Source: JAOUEA01 sp963821925
GTDB taxonomy: Bacteria; Actinomycetota; UBA4738; HRBIN12
DNA: 64,000 nt
Assembly: GCA_963821925.1 (NCBI GenBank)
Contig: CAWGFO010000001.1
Coordinates: 434,001-498,000, forward strand
Direction: 5' to 3'
Below are positions 1 through 7,329 of the stretch, piece by piece. The notes beneath the pieces were generated by a model, which saw only the letters and a program-made list of their open reading frames with translations, had not been told where the DNA came from and searched no databases. A program made the translations under genes and the position numbers. The stretch's first letter is position 1, and each line of letters opens with the position of its first letter.

Positions 1-74
1 TCACCTTCGAGGACGCGGGCGAACACGAGCTCAAGGGCGTACCGGATCGCTGGCAGCTGTATCGGATCACGTAG
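1..74 (+). CDS. C-terminal end of a class III adenylate/guanylate cyclase-type protein (partial)
   Basis: Only the last 23 codons are present, read from base 3 to a TAG at 72-74. The tail has the pattern FEDxGEHELKGVPxRWQLYRI. From memory of the family, this is how many actinobacterial proteins with a class III nucleotide cyclase catalytic domain end. The catalytic residues lie outside the window, so activity cannot be judged. The gene stops 22 bases before a copy of the tRNA-Leu 3' half, so it may be the host gene just outside the accessory block or part of a further integrated segment. Confidence 0.5.
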   Translation, partial: TFEDAGEHELKGVPDRWQLYRIT

Positions 75-96
75 ATCTGAGGTGGGCGCTCACCGA

Positions 97-153
97 TGGT
101 GGGCGAGGGGGGAGTTGAACCCCACCACGTCCTTTCGGACACAGGAACCTGAA
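97..153 (-). repeat. Partial duplicate of the tRNA-Leu(CAG) 3' half (distal att-like site)
   Basis: This 57-bp stretch matches tRNA-Leu(CAG) at 6673-6759 from the anticodon loop through the variable arm, T arm and acceptor strand to the CCA. The match is perfect except for 2 extra bases between the variable arm and T arm. The 5' half of the tRNA is missing, so it cannot be a working tRNA. A copy that starts in the anticodon loop and ends at the CCA is what tyrosine-recombinase integration into a tRNA gene leaves at the far end of an element. Beyond the match, the bases GCTCGTG (154-160) are shared with the second copy at 2824-2884 but not with the tRNA itself. Confidence 0.8.
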
Positions 154-393
154 GCTCGTGTCCGGGTGACGCAGGGCGGCCGCGCACGGTCGCGGGCGGT
201 CATCCCGCGCCCGTCGTGCAAGGTACGCGTGACCGCAGTTGACCGTCACTGGCCAACTCTTGCATGACGGCGCATCACCACGGCGTCACCACTCTGACAG
301 GTGTGAGGGTGGGTCAAACGCCTCGCCGGAGCGTCCGATCGAGGGCTCGTAGACGCTAGTCTTTGCGTCGATGGACCCGTGGTACACACATCC

Positions 394-1155
394 CTAGACG
401 TGCTTGCGGTGGTAGGTGGCCATCGCGAGCGCGTACGCGGCGACGAGGATGCCGACGCACCAGGCGAAGGCGATCCAGATGTCGGTGTTGACCGGCTGCC
501 GTGTGTACAGGTCGCGGATCGCGTTGACGATGGGTGTCACCGGCTGGTGCTCGGCGAAGGCGCGCACTGGGCCGGGCATGGTTTCGGTGAGTACGAAAGC
601 CGAGCTGATGAAGGGCAGGAAGATAAGCGGGTAGGAGAACGCGCTTGCGCCGTCCACGGTCTTTGCGGACAGGCCTACGGTGACAGCGAGCCACGTCAAC
701 GCGAGGGTGAACAGGATCAGGATGCCGGCTACCACGAGCCACGCCGGCACTCCCGCCCCCGAGCGGAACCCCATGAGGAGGGCGACGAGCACGACGACCA
801 CGAGCGAGATGAGAGTGGCGACCAGCGAGGTCAGCACGTGCGCCCACAGCAGAGACGACCGAGCGATCGGCATCGATCGGAAGCGCTCGAAGATGCCGCT
901 CTTCATGTCCATGAAGAGTCGGAAGGCCGTGTAGGAGATGCTCGACGCGATCGTGATGAGCAGGATGCCAGGCAGCAGGTAGTTCACGTACGAGTCCGGC
1001 CCTTCGTTCATCGCGCCGCCGAAGACGTAGACGAACAGCAGCATGAAGACGATCGGCATGAACAGGGTCGTGATGATGGTGTCCGGGCTGCGCGCGATGT
1101 GGCGCAGTGATCGTCCCGTTAGGACGGCCGTGTTGCCGAAGAAGTGCTTGCTCAT
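394..1155 (-). CDS. ABC-2 type transporter permease (drug/lipid exporter)
   Basis: A 253-residue integral membrane protein of the ABC-2/DrrB type. About six hydrophobic segments are visible: near residues 28-47, 60-80, 105-128, 140-160, 170-192 and 225-246. A cytoplasmic loop contains the pattern SGIFERFRSMP, typical of ABC-2 permeases. It should form the channel of an exporter with the ATPase encoded just upstream; start and stop overlap by ATGA at 1152-1155. Last of four overlapping genes (PadR, DUF1048, ATPase, permease). Substrate unknown; daunorubicin-like or antimicrobial export is the usual guess for this family. It lies between two tRNA-Leu fragments, so it may be transferred cargo. 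Confidence 0.9.
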   Translation of the reverse strand: MSKHFFGNTAVLTGRSLRHIARSPDTIITTLFMPIVFMLLFVYVFGGAMNEGPDSYVNYLLPGILLITIASSISYTAFRLFMDMKSGIFERFRSMPIARSSLLWAHVLTSLVATLISLVVVVLVALLMGFRSGAGVPAWLVVAGILILFTLALTWLAVTVGLSAKTVDGASAFSYPLIFLPFISSAFVLTETMPGPVRAFAEHQPVTPIVNAIRDLYTRQPVNTDIWIAFAWCVGILVAAYALAMATYHRKHV

Positions 1156-1970
1156 CGCTCTTCCTTACTCGTCGGTGCCGATACCGCGTCATCGCCAGCG
1201 TCGCCGTACTTGCCGGTACCGACGATGGCGAGGAAGACGTCCTCAAGGCTCGGCTGCTTCTCGACGTACTCGACCCTGGCGGGCGGGAGGAGCTGCTTCA
1301 GTTCGGCGAGCGTGCCGTTCGCGATGATGCGCCCCTCGTGCAGGATCGCGATCCGGTCGGCAAGCTGTTCGGCCTCGTCCAGGTACTGCGTCGTGAGCAG
1401 CACTGTCGTTCCCCGCTCGGCGAGCTCCTTGACGCTGTTCCACACTTCGACGCGAGATTGTGGGTCGAGCCCGGCGGTTGGTTCGTCCAGGAAGATCACC
1501 GGCGGATCCCCGATCAGGCTCATGGCGATGTCCAGGCGGCGGCGCATGCCTCCGGAGTACGTCGACACCCTCCGGTCAGCCGCGTCGATGAGCTGGAAGC
1601 GGGCCAGCAGGTCATCCGCGATCCGGCCAACGCCCTTCAGGTACCGCAGCCGGGCTATCAGGACCAGGTTCTCGCGCCCGGTGAGGATCTCGTCCACGGC
1701 GGCGAACTGTCCGGTGAGGCTGATGGACTCCCGCACGTCCGCCGGTTGGGTGGCGATGTCGAAGCCATTGACCGTGGCCGTCCCCGCCTCGGGCTTGAGC
1801 AGCGTGGACAGGATCTTCACCACCGTGGTCTTGCCTGCGCCGTTGGAGCCAAGCAGGGCGAAGATGCTGCCCCGCGCTACGTTGAAGTCCACGCCGCGGA
1901 GCACGCGCAGCTCCTCGTAGGACTTCTCCAGACCTTCCACGTGCAGCGCCTGGACCGTCAGTGTGGTCAT
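1152..1970 (-). CDS. ABC transporter ATP-binding protein (DrrA-like)
   Basis: A 272-residue nucleotide-binding subunit. It has Walker A (GSNGAGKTT, about residue 40), a signature sequence YSGGMRRRL, Walker B with the catalytic glutamate (VIFLDEPTAGLD) and a C-terminal extension typical of DrrA-type ATPases. Start chosen at the ATG at 1970 because it overlaps the stop of the DUF1048 gene by ATGA and is followed at once by conserved sequence; the upstream in-frame extension is arginine-rich and lies antisense-like over that gene. It powers the ABC-2 permease encoded downstream. Expression probably responds to the PadR regulator at the head of the operon. Confidence 0.92.
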   Translation of the reverse strand: MTTLTVQALHVEGLEKSYEELRVLRGVDFNVARGSIFALLGSNGAGKTTVVKILSTLLKPEAGTATVNGFDIATQPADVRESISLTGQFAAVDEILTGRENLVLIARLRYLKGVGRIADDLLARFQLIDAADRRVSTYSGGMRRRLDIAMSLIGDPPVIFLDEPTAGLDPQSRVEVWNSVKELAERGTTVLLTTQYLDEAEQLADRIAILHEGRIIANGTLAELKQLLPPARVEYVEKQPSLEDVFLAIVGTGKYGDAGDDAVSAPTSKEER

Positions 1971-2359
1971 CGGGACACCTCTGAGTCTCCCGTGTCTTCT
2001 CCGGCGGCGCGCGCGATGTCGCCGGTCAGCCGTTCCCGCTCCCGGGTGACGTACCCGCCTTTCGTGTAGTTCGCGACGAGCGCCTCCACGAATTCGACCG
2101 GGTCGTCTCCGACGATTTCGCGGATCGGCGTTCCGTCCGCCGCGGCCCGCTCGAACAGGTCGGCGACGTCTTCGAGCAGTGAACCAGCGCTGTCGGTATC
2201 CATCGGCCCGAAGAACATGAGGTATCGCTCGATCGCATCGACCGCGCTGCGATAGTTCGGGGGAAGCTGTCGAACGCGCGCCTTGTACGCCCGCCACCGC
2301 CGCTTGGGGCCGATCACCTTTGAGATGAAGCCCCCCGGTTCTCTGTCAGACATGGTCAT
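1967..2359 (-). CDS. DUF1048 family protein
   Basis: A 130-residue predicted soluble, mostly helical protein that resembles the DUF1048 family. The conserved features are an N-terminal KVIGPKRRWRxYKxR stretch, a central helical part and an acidic segment followed by VEFVEALVANY. Family members are commonly encoded between a PadR regulator and ABC-2 exporter genes, as here; their biochemical role is not established. It overlaps both neighbours by ATGA, implying translational coupling and roughly equal expression. No membrane segment or metal motif is seen. Confidence 0.85.
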   Translation of the reverse strand: MTMSDREPGGFISKVIGPKRRWRAYKARVRQLPPNYRSAVDAIERYLMFFGPMDTDSAGSLLEDVADLFERAAADGTPIREIVGDDPVEFVEALVANYTKGGYVTRERERLTGDIARAAGEDTGDSEVSR

Positions 2360-2685
2360 CCGCCTCCTTCATGGAGCTGTTCCAGTCGATCTGCGAGGAA
2401 GCTCCAGGTCCTCCAGAAGTCCTCGAGGTATGCCTGTCCCTGACCGTTGAGGGAGTAGACCTTGCGCGGCGGCCCCTTGTCGGATGGGACCTTCTCCACG
2501 TCGACGAGACCGCGCTGCTCGATCCTGATGAGCAGCGCGTAGACGGTCCCTTCGGCGATGTCGGAGAAGCCCTTCTCTCGCAGCCACGCCGTTATCTCGT
2601 AGCCGTACGCGGACCGGCCGGACAGGAGCGCGAGAACGATGCCCTCCAGCGTCCCCTTGAGCATCTCCGTCATCTGCTTGCCCAC
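2356..2685 (-). CDS. PadR family transcriptional regulator
   Basis: A 109-residue winged-helix regulator. The N-terminal part (about residues 8-80) matches PadR: LKGTLEGIVLALL, then YGYEI in the recognition region, then GTVYALLIRIEQRGLV leading into the wing. The short C-terminal helix would serve in dimerisation. The start is a GTG at 2685, preceded by an AGGAGGAGG Shine-Dalgarno. It heads an operon with DUF1048 and an ABC exporter, and PadR proteins usually repress such linked exporter genes until a toxic ligand binds. An inverted repeat at 2716-2745 is a plausible operator. Confidence 0.92.
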   Translation of the reverse strand: MGKQMTEMLKGTLEGIVLALLSGRSAYGYEITAWLREKGFSDIAEGTVYALLIRIEQRGLVDVEKVPSDKGPPRKVYSLNGQGQAYLEDFWRTWSFLADRLEQLHEGGG

Positions 2686-2715
2686 CGGAGACCTCCTCCT
2701 CCTCAGCCCTATTCA

Positions 2716-2745
2716 GTGTTACTGACTACCGCTAGATAGTAACGC
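2716..2745. promoter_or_regulatory. Inverted repeat upstream of padR, candidate operator
   Basis: The arms GTGTTACT (2716-2723) and AGTAACGC (2738-2745) are complementary at 7 of 8 positions with a 14-bp spacer. The element lies 31 bases upstream of the PadR start in a locally AT-richer stretch that should hold the operon promoter. Autoregulation through such a site is usual for PadR proteins, but the sequence does not match the best-known PadR consensus (ATGTAT-N8-ATACAT), so the assignment is by position. Confidence 0.45.
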
Positions 2746-2823
2746 TAAATAGCCAAGGTGCCAAGAGCAACCGCGATCCCAACAGATGGTTGCGGACAGG
2801 CGGCAGCGTCGCCGGTCACCGAC

Positions 2824-2884
2824 GGTGGAGGAGTGGGAGTTGAACCCCCTACGTCCTTTCGGACACAGGAACCTGAAGCTCGTG
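2824..2884 (-). repeat. Second partial duplicate of the tRNA-Leu(CAG) 3' half (internal att-like site)
   Basis: The anticodon-loop, anticodon-stem, variable-arm and T-arm sequence is repeated almost exactly (2851-2875 identical to the tRNA). The acceptor and CCA part is decayed (for example GGAGGAGT for GGGCGAGG), which suggests an older copy than the one at 97-153. Flanking bases GCTCGTG (2878-2884) match those next to copy 1. It separates the PadR/ABC segment from the LuxR segment, as expected for an internal junction in a tandem array of integrated elements. Confidence 0.75.
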
Positions 2885-3061
2885 ATGTGTTGTTAGGCTC
2901 GGCCAACGACGGATCACCACGGCCGGTTCTGCCCTTGAGCCATAGTGCGAGCAGCAGAGCCGACCGCACGGCCCTGGCTGGTGGGCCTTCCGGTCACCAT
3001 GCTGCACCCACGGTGACTGCTCGGGGGCCGGTCCACGCGCCCGAGTTGCTTGATCAGCTCA

Positions 3062-3086
3062 GGGACCGTCCGGTTCAGACGGTCCC
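3062..3086. terminator. Perfect 9-bp inverted repeat downstream of the LuxR-type regulator
   Basis: GGGACCGTC (3062-3070) and GACGGTCCC (3078-3086) form a perfect 9-bp stem with a 7-base loop, 57 bases past the stop of the regulator gene. There is no T-run, as often with terminators in high-GC actinobacteria. The surrounding 2885-3142 holds no convincing gene. It could instead be a protein-binding site of the integrated segment. Confidence 0.4.
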
Positions 3087-3142
3087 GATCGGCGGGGGAC
3101 TCCCGAGACGGAGCCCGTCATCCGGCCGCTCTGACCCTCCAC

Positions 3143-5941
3143 TCAGGATCCTGACGGGTCGGATTGGTACTTCGAGGCAAGCTCTGTGCGCGAGCGAACG
3201 CCCAGCTTGCGGTAGATCCGCTTGAGGTTGGCCTCCACCGTGTGGATGCTGACGAACAGCGCATCGGCAGCCTCCCGGTTGGTGCTGCCCGCGGCCACCA
3301 GGGCAGCCACCTTCTCCTCGGTCGGGGTCAGTTCGAGCGACGAGGAGGCCCGTCCGCCGATCCGCGCCAGCTCCGCACGTGCCTTGTCCGCCCACAACGC
3401 GGCACCCAGCCTGTCGAAGATCTCCACGGCCTCAGTCAGCGTGTCCCGCGCCTCCCGTTTCCGCTTCGCACGGCGCTCCACCGCTCCGCGCACCAGGAGG
3501 GTCCGCCCCCGCTCGAACGGAAGGGGGAGGCGGTCGTGGACCCTCACCGCCTCGTCGGCGGCGGCCGACGCCGCATCGAGGTCTCCCCGCGCCGCCGACA
3601 CGAGCGCCCGGCACCTCGCCCCCGTCGCGATCGTCCACGCCCGGTCGAGGTCCCTGCCCGCATCCTCGAACGGCGCGAGGAGCGTCTCGGCATCGTCGAG
3701 CCGCCCGAGCGCGACGAGCGCCTCGACCTCGTCCGGGACGATGCGGAAGAAGGCCGGCTCCCGGACGCCCATCGCTCGCTCGAGCTCGACGGCCCTGGAC
3801 AGATACGCATCGGCCTCGGCGGGACGGTCCAGGGAGAGCTCGAGGAACCCCAGGGCCGCCAGGTTCATGATCTGGATGAGGACCTCGCCCGCCTCCTCGG
3901 CAACCCGCAGGCCCTCGAGGGCTGCGAGCCTCGCCGGATCGGCCCGCCCCAGATGGGCCTCCACCAGGCCGACCGCGAAGTGCCCCTCCGACGACAACGG
4001 CGCCCCCCAGCGGTGCCGCTGGGCGGCCGCGTTGCTCGCCCGGGCGTGCTCCATGGCTGCGTCCCAGTTGCCCGCCCAGCATTCCAACTCGGCGAGGTGG
4101 TACCGGAACTGCGGGATCGGGCTCTCGACACCGTGCGCCGCGGCATCAGCCAGGATCTCGGTGAACGTCCGCCGAGCCTCGTCCAGGCGATCCGTGTACT
4201 TGAGGAGCATCGCCACGACGAAGCTCGCACGGAGGACGTGGAACTTGAATTCACCCTCCATGTGCCTCTCGAGGGCGACCCCGCGATCGAGCAGCTCCCG
4301 ATCGACCCCGCGTCCGAGGACGAATTCGACGAACGGATATGCCTGGAACGCTTCGGCCATCACCCGAGGGTCCTGCAGCTCCTCGGCCAGCTGCAGCGCG
4401 GCGCGCGCGTGCCGTTCCGATGCCGCGAGATCTCCCCTGAACAGCCAGGTGTACCCGAGGTTCTGCTCGATCGAGGCCCGCAGCGTGCGATCGGCCCCCG
4501 CCTCGCCTCGTGCCGCCTCGAACGCGGCCCAGGCGCTCCGCCACCCCTCGGTCTCGGCGACGGCCATCCCGAGGTCGAGCAGCACGCGGCCCCGAGCCGA
4601 CCCGGCGGTCGAGAGGTCCACTGCCTGCTCCAGGACGCTCCGCGCCAGCGCGGTGTCGCCGCATTCGTGATGGGCTAGGCCCGCCTGGTGGATCCGCCGC
4701 ACCAGGTCCTCACCTCGGTCCGGCGGCGTGGCGCGGCGGGCCATCTCCCAGAGCTCCGCCGAGGACTGAGGCGCTCCCCGAGAGAAGGCCAGCCCGGCAG
4801 CCTCCTCGAGGGCGGCGGCGACGTCGACGTCCGGCGCCTCGACGGACAGCGCCATGTGCCGGGCTCGCTCTTCCGGATCGCGGACGATCGTCGCGAGCCG
4901 AGCATGCAGCTCGCGCCGCCGATCCTGAGAGGTCGTCTGATAGACGGCGGACGAGAGGAGAGGATGGGTGAACCTGGGCCGGTCGCCGGTGACCTCCAGC
5001 ACGCCGTTCTCGATCGCGGGACCGAGTCGACGGTCCACCGCGGGAGCGCCGGTCACCCCCGCGATCGCGTCGAGCGTCGGCGCCGACAGGGCTGACACCA
5101 CCTCGAGCGCCTCGATCGTCTCCGCGGGGAGCCCCTCGAGGCGGTCCTCGACGAGCTCTTGGAGCCGTTCGGGGATCGGGGGGCGCTCGCCGGCCGTCAT
5201 CTCGCCCCCGCGGCGCAGGAGCGCACGCCCGATCTCCTGAGCGAAGAACGGATTGCCGCCAGAGGCCTCATGGATGCTGAGGAGCGTGGTGCGCGAGAAC
5301 CCTTCACCCAGCAGGTCGCGCAGCACCCGTTCGATCGCGTCGACCGAGAGCGACCCGACGTGCACGCGATACACGTGATCCTCGTCGAGCGCACCGCCGA
5401 GACCCAGTGGGTCCTCGTCGGGGTCGGATGTTCGCACGGCCGCCATCAGGCCGAGCGCCTCGTCCTTGAGACGGCGCGCGACGAACTGGAGCACCCGGAC
5501 CGAGGGCAGGTCCATCCATTGGATGTCGTCGATCGCGACGACGACGGACGTAGCGGTCGCCGCCGACCGAAGGCAGCCGAGGACGGCCAGGGAGACCGCC
5601 CGCTGGTCGGCTCGAGCGCCCGAGCTCGGGGCCAGCAGGAGCGCCACCTCGAGGGCCCGGCGCTGGGGCTCCGGCAACGTCGGGAGCCCATCGTCGAGGA
5701 TCGGTTCGAGGAGATCACCGAGGGCGGCGTACGACAGACGCGTCTCCGCCTCGACCGGACCGCACGCGAGCGTCAGATACCCACGACGTCGGGCGCCGCT
5801 CAGCCCTTCCTTCCAGACGGTGGTCTTCCCGATCCCGGCGTCACCGGAGAAGAGCAGGACCGCAGGCTCGGCCGGGATCGCGTCGAGGAAGCGATCGAGG
5901 ATCTCGAGCTCGGGTTCGCGCCCGATCACGTCGCCGGCCAT
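3143..5941 (-). CDS. Large LuxR family transcriptional regulator with AAA+ ATPase domain (LAL type)
   Basis: A 932-residue regulator. The N-terminal P-loop ATPase starts GREPELEILDRFLD, with Walker A GDAGIGKTT at about residues 33-41 and a Walker B region VVVAIDDIQWMD. A long alpha-helical, TPR-like middle (about 400-850) follows. The C-terminal LuxR HTH (about 865-925) starts LTPTEEKVAALVAAGSTN and ends with HTVEANLKRIYRKLGVRSRTEL. The start is the ATG at 5941; the frame runs further upstream, but that sequence overlaps the 78-bp repeat gene. LAL proteins (MalT-like) are ATP-dependent activators, often of catabolic or secondary-metabolite genes. The target is unknown; the next gene upstream is a candidate. 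Confidence 0.9.
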   Translation of the reverse strand: MAGDVIGREPELEILDRFLDAIPAEPAVLLFSGDAGIGKTTVWKEGLSGARRRGYLTLACGPVEAETRLSYAALGDLLEPILDDGLPTLPEPQRRALEVALLLAPSSGARADQRAVSLAVLGCLRSAATATSVVVAIDDIQWMDLPSVRVLQFVARRLKDEALGLMAAVRTSDPDEDPLGLGGALDEDHVYRVHVGSLSVDAIERVLRDLLGEGFSRTTLLSIHEASGGNPFFAQEIGRALLRRGGEMTAGERPPIPERLQELVEDRLEGLPAETIEALEVVSALSAPTLDAIAGVTGAPAVDRRLGPAIENGVLEVTGDRPRFTHPLLSSAVYQTTSQDRRRELHARLATIVRDPEERARHMALSVEAPDVDVAAALEEAAGLAFSRGAPQSSAELWEMARRATPPDRGEDLVRRIHQAGLAHHECGDTALARSVLEQAVDLSTAGSARGRVLLDLGMAVAETEGWRSAWAAFEAARGEAGADRTLRASIEQNLGYTWLFRGDLAASERHARAALQLAEELQDPRVMAEAFQAYPFVEFVLGRGVDRELLDRGVALERHMEGEFKFHVLRASFVVAMLLKYTDRLDEARRTFTEILADAAAHGVESPIPQFRYHLAELECWAGNWDAAMEHARASNAAAQRHRWGAPLSSEGHFAVGLVEAHLGRADPARLAALEGLRVAEEAGEVLIQIMNLAALGFLELSLDRPAEADAYLSRAVELERAMGVREPAFFRIVPDEVEALVALGRLDDAETLLAPFEDAGRDLDRAWTIATGARCRALVSAARGDLDAASAAADEAVRVHDRLPLPFERGRTLLVRGAVERRAKRKREARDTLTEAVEIFDRLGAALWADKARAELARIGGRASSSLELTPTEEKVAALVAAGSTNREAADALFVSIHTVEANLKRIYRKLGVRSRTELASKYQSDPSGS

Positions 5942-6080
5942 CAGCGCCCTTCCACGGTCGGTAGACGAGGATTCTAGGGTGGGCGACCGAACGCCGCGTA
6001 GACCCCGGACGGCGACGCGCTCGAGGTCCACCCAGCCATCCGGGTGAACCTGAGCGCGAACCGCCTGCTCGACCATGGAG

Positions 6081-6518
6081 CTACCCGGCCAGACCACGGC
6101 CTTCGGCTTCGAGTTCGGCTGCGAGCATGCGGCCTTCCATGGTGTCGAGCTTTGCCGCGTTCCAGAGCGGGACGTACCCGTTGATCCGGATGCTCTCGGC
6201 GAGCATGCGGCCTTCCATGGCGTCGAGCTTTGCCGCGTTCCAGAGCGGGACCTGCCCCGTGATCCTGATGCTCTCGGCGAGCATGCGACCCTGCATGGCG
6301 TCGAGCTTGGCTGCGCTCCAGGGCGGAGCCTCGGTGCTCGCCACCTCGTGGATGCCGACGCCCGCCACACCGGTGACCGCGCGATCGCGCGCCGCCACGG
6401 TGAGCGCCACCGCGCTCATGATCAGCGCCGCTGCGGCCAGGGCGGTCACGGCCGCGGTCCAGAGCGTGAACCCCGTCGGTCGGGCTGAGACCCCGATCGT
6501 TTCGGCCTTCGTGCCCAT
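6081..6518 (-). CDS. Membrane-anchored protein with three 26-residue tandem repeats
   Basis: A 145-residue protein. A cytoplasmic N-terminus of about 17 residues is followed by a single membrane segment (about 18-42: TLWTAAVTALAAAALIMSAV), then three repeats of the form P-x-W-x-AAKLDAM-x-GRMLAESIRI-x-G. The repeats are amphipathic and probably helical, and the protein ends soon after the third. I do not recognise a family. The DNA of the first two units is about 92% identical, so the array is young. It sits between the LuxR-type regulator and tRNA-Leu inside the accessory segment. The start ATG at 6518 is preceded by GAGGAG. Confidence 0.75.
   Translation of the reverse strand: MGTKAETIGVSARPTGFTLWTAAVTALAAAALIMSAVALTVAARDRAVTGVAGVGIHEVASTEAPPWSAAKLDAMQGRMLAESIRITGQVPLWNAAKLDAMEGRMLAESIRINGYVPLWNAAKLDTMEGRMLAAELEAEGRGLAG
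6121..6330. repeat. 78-bp tandem repeat inside a coding region
   Basis: Units start at 6121, 6199 and 6277, each with GCGAGCATGCG. Units 1 and 2 are full length and differ at about 6 of 78 positions; unit 3 is more diverged and incomplete. The period is divisible by three, so gain or loss of a unit changes the protein by 26 residues without a frameshift. Confidence 0.9.
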
Positions 6519-6672
6519 GGTGCTCCTCCTCTCGCCTCGGTTCCGATCCGTGAGCTCGAGGCTAGGGGGAGCGGCGACGCAAGGAATCCCCGAAATCCGT
6601 ACCGATCGAAACGGGGACCGGTACGCCTTGGCGAGGGGGGGTTGGCCATCGCTGCAGGTCAGAGGTCAACGC

Positions 6673-6759
<87 letters not shown>

Positions 6760-6880
6760 GAGTGGACCTCGAATGGTAGCAGCGGCCCTCCGCGCTCGGC
6801 CCCCGGCCGGACGCTCTCACCCTTCCCTGCGTGCCCATCCCCCATCCGAGGGAACGGCGAAATGGCCCCTTCGGGTCATG

Positions 6881-6896
6881 TACCCGGAAACGGGTA
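6881..6896. promoter_or_regulatory. GNRA-tetraloop hairpin upstream of a small membrane protein gene
   Basis: TACCCG-GAAA-CGGGTA gives a 6-bp stem capped by a GAAA tetraloop, 39 bases before the chosen start at 6936. It may be a 5'-UTR hairpin. No known riboswitch fold is recognised. Confidence 0.3.
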
Positions 6897-6935
6897 GTTA
6901 CCGATACCCCGCTCATGGCGACTGGGGAGGCGGGG

Positions 6936-7286
6936 ATGGCGAGGCAGGGGGGGCACGTGCATGTCGACTTCGACGCATTGATGCGTCATCTGGCGGTGGT
7001 CGGCGGGATCGCGCTCGCCACCTGGGCCGCGGTCGGGGCCGCGACGGTGCCCACCGGCATCTTCACGGTCTCGCCGCAGGCCACACTCCGATTCCTCCTG
7101 GCGGTCCTGATCCTGGTCTTCGCCCGGCGGACGTACTGGGAGATCCGCGAGTGGCGCTGGCGCAGGCTCCCGCCCGACGAGCGATTCGGCTTCGCGAATC
7201 CGCTCGAGGTTCACGGCCACGAGGACACGGTACTCGGCGTCGACAGCCTGGCGACCTCCACGGGGGCGTCACAACCCCAGGGGTAG
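6936..7286 (+). CDS. Small two-pass membrane protein of unknown function
   Basis: A 116-residue protein with two hydrophobic segments (about 15-35, VVGGIALATWAAVGAATV, and 45-62, LRFLLAVLILVFA) and a basic, tryptophan-rich linker RRTYWEIREWRWRR. The start at 6936 was chosen for the GGGGAGG Shine-Dalgarno five bases upstream; in-frame ATGs at 6831 and 6915 are alternatives. It lies just before fhaA on the same strand. Its TAG (7284-7286) is also the first half of a TAGACT hexamer that could be the -10 element for the fhaA-pknB operon. No known family recognised. Confidence 0.6.
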   Translation: MARQGGHVHVDFDALMRHLAVVGGIALATWAAVGAATVPTGIFTVSPQATLRFLLAVLILVFARRTYWEIREWRWRRLPPDERFGFANPLEVHGHEDTVLGVDSLATSTGASQPQG

Positions 7287-7329
7287 ACTCAGCCCCGGGA
7301 CGCGCGGACCCGCCGCGCGCGCGTGACCG

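Noticed and set aside
1107..2069. Long plus-strand frames opposite the ABC operon, and many like them over other genes
   Set aside because: Composition and lack of motifs show they are mirror frames of the real genes.
1152..2297. A 381-residue form of the ABC ATPase
   Set aside because: The extra N-terminus is Arg-rich and lies over the DUF1048 gene; the start at 1970 with an ATGA overlap is right.
2758..3225. A 155-residue plus-strand frame across the second tRNA-Leu fragment
   Set aside because: Contains the translated tRNA remnant, has no recognisable domain and overlaps the end of the LuxR-type gene.
5942..6370. A 1075-residue form of the LuxR-type regulator
   Set aside because: The extension runs in the wrong frame through the 78-bp repeats of another gene.
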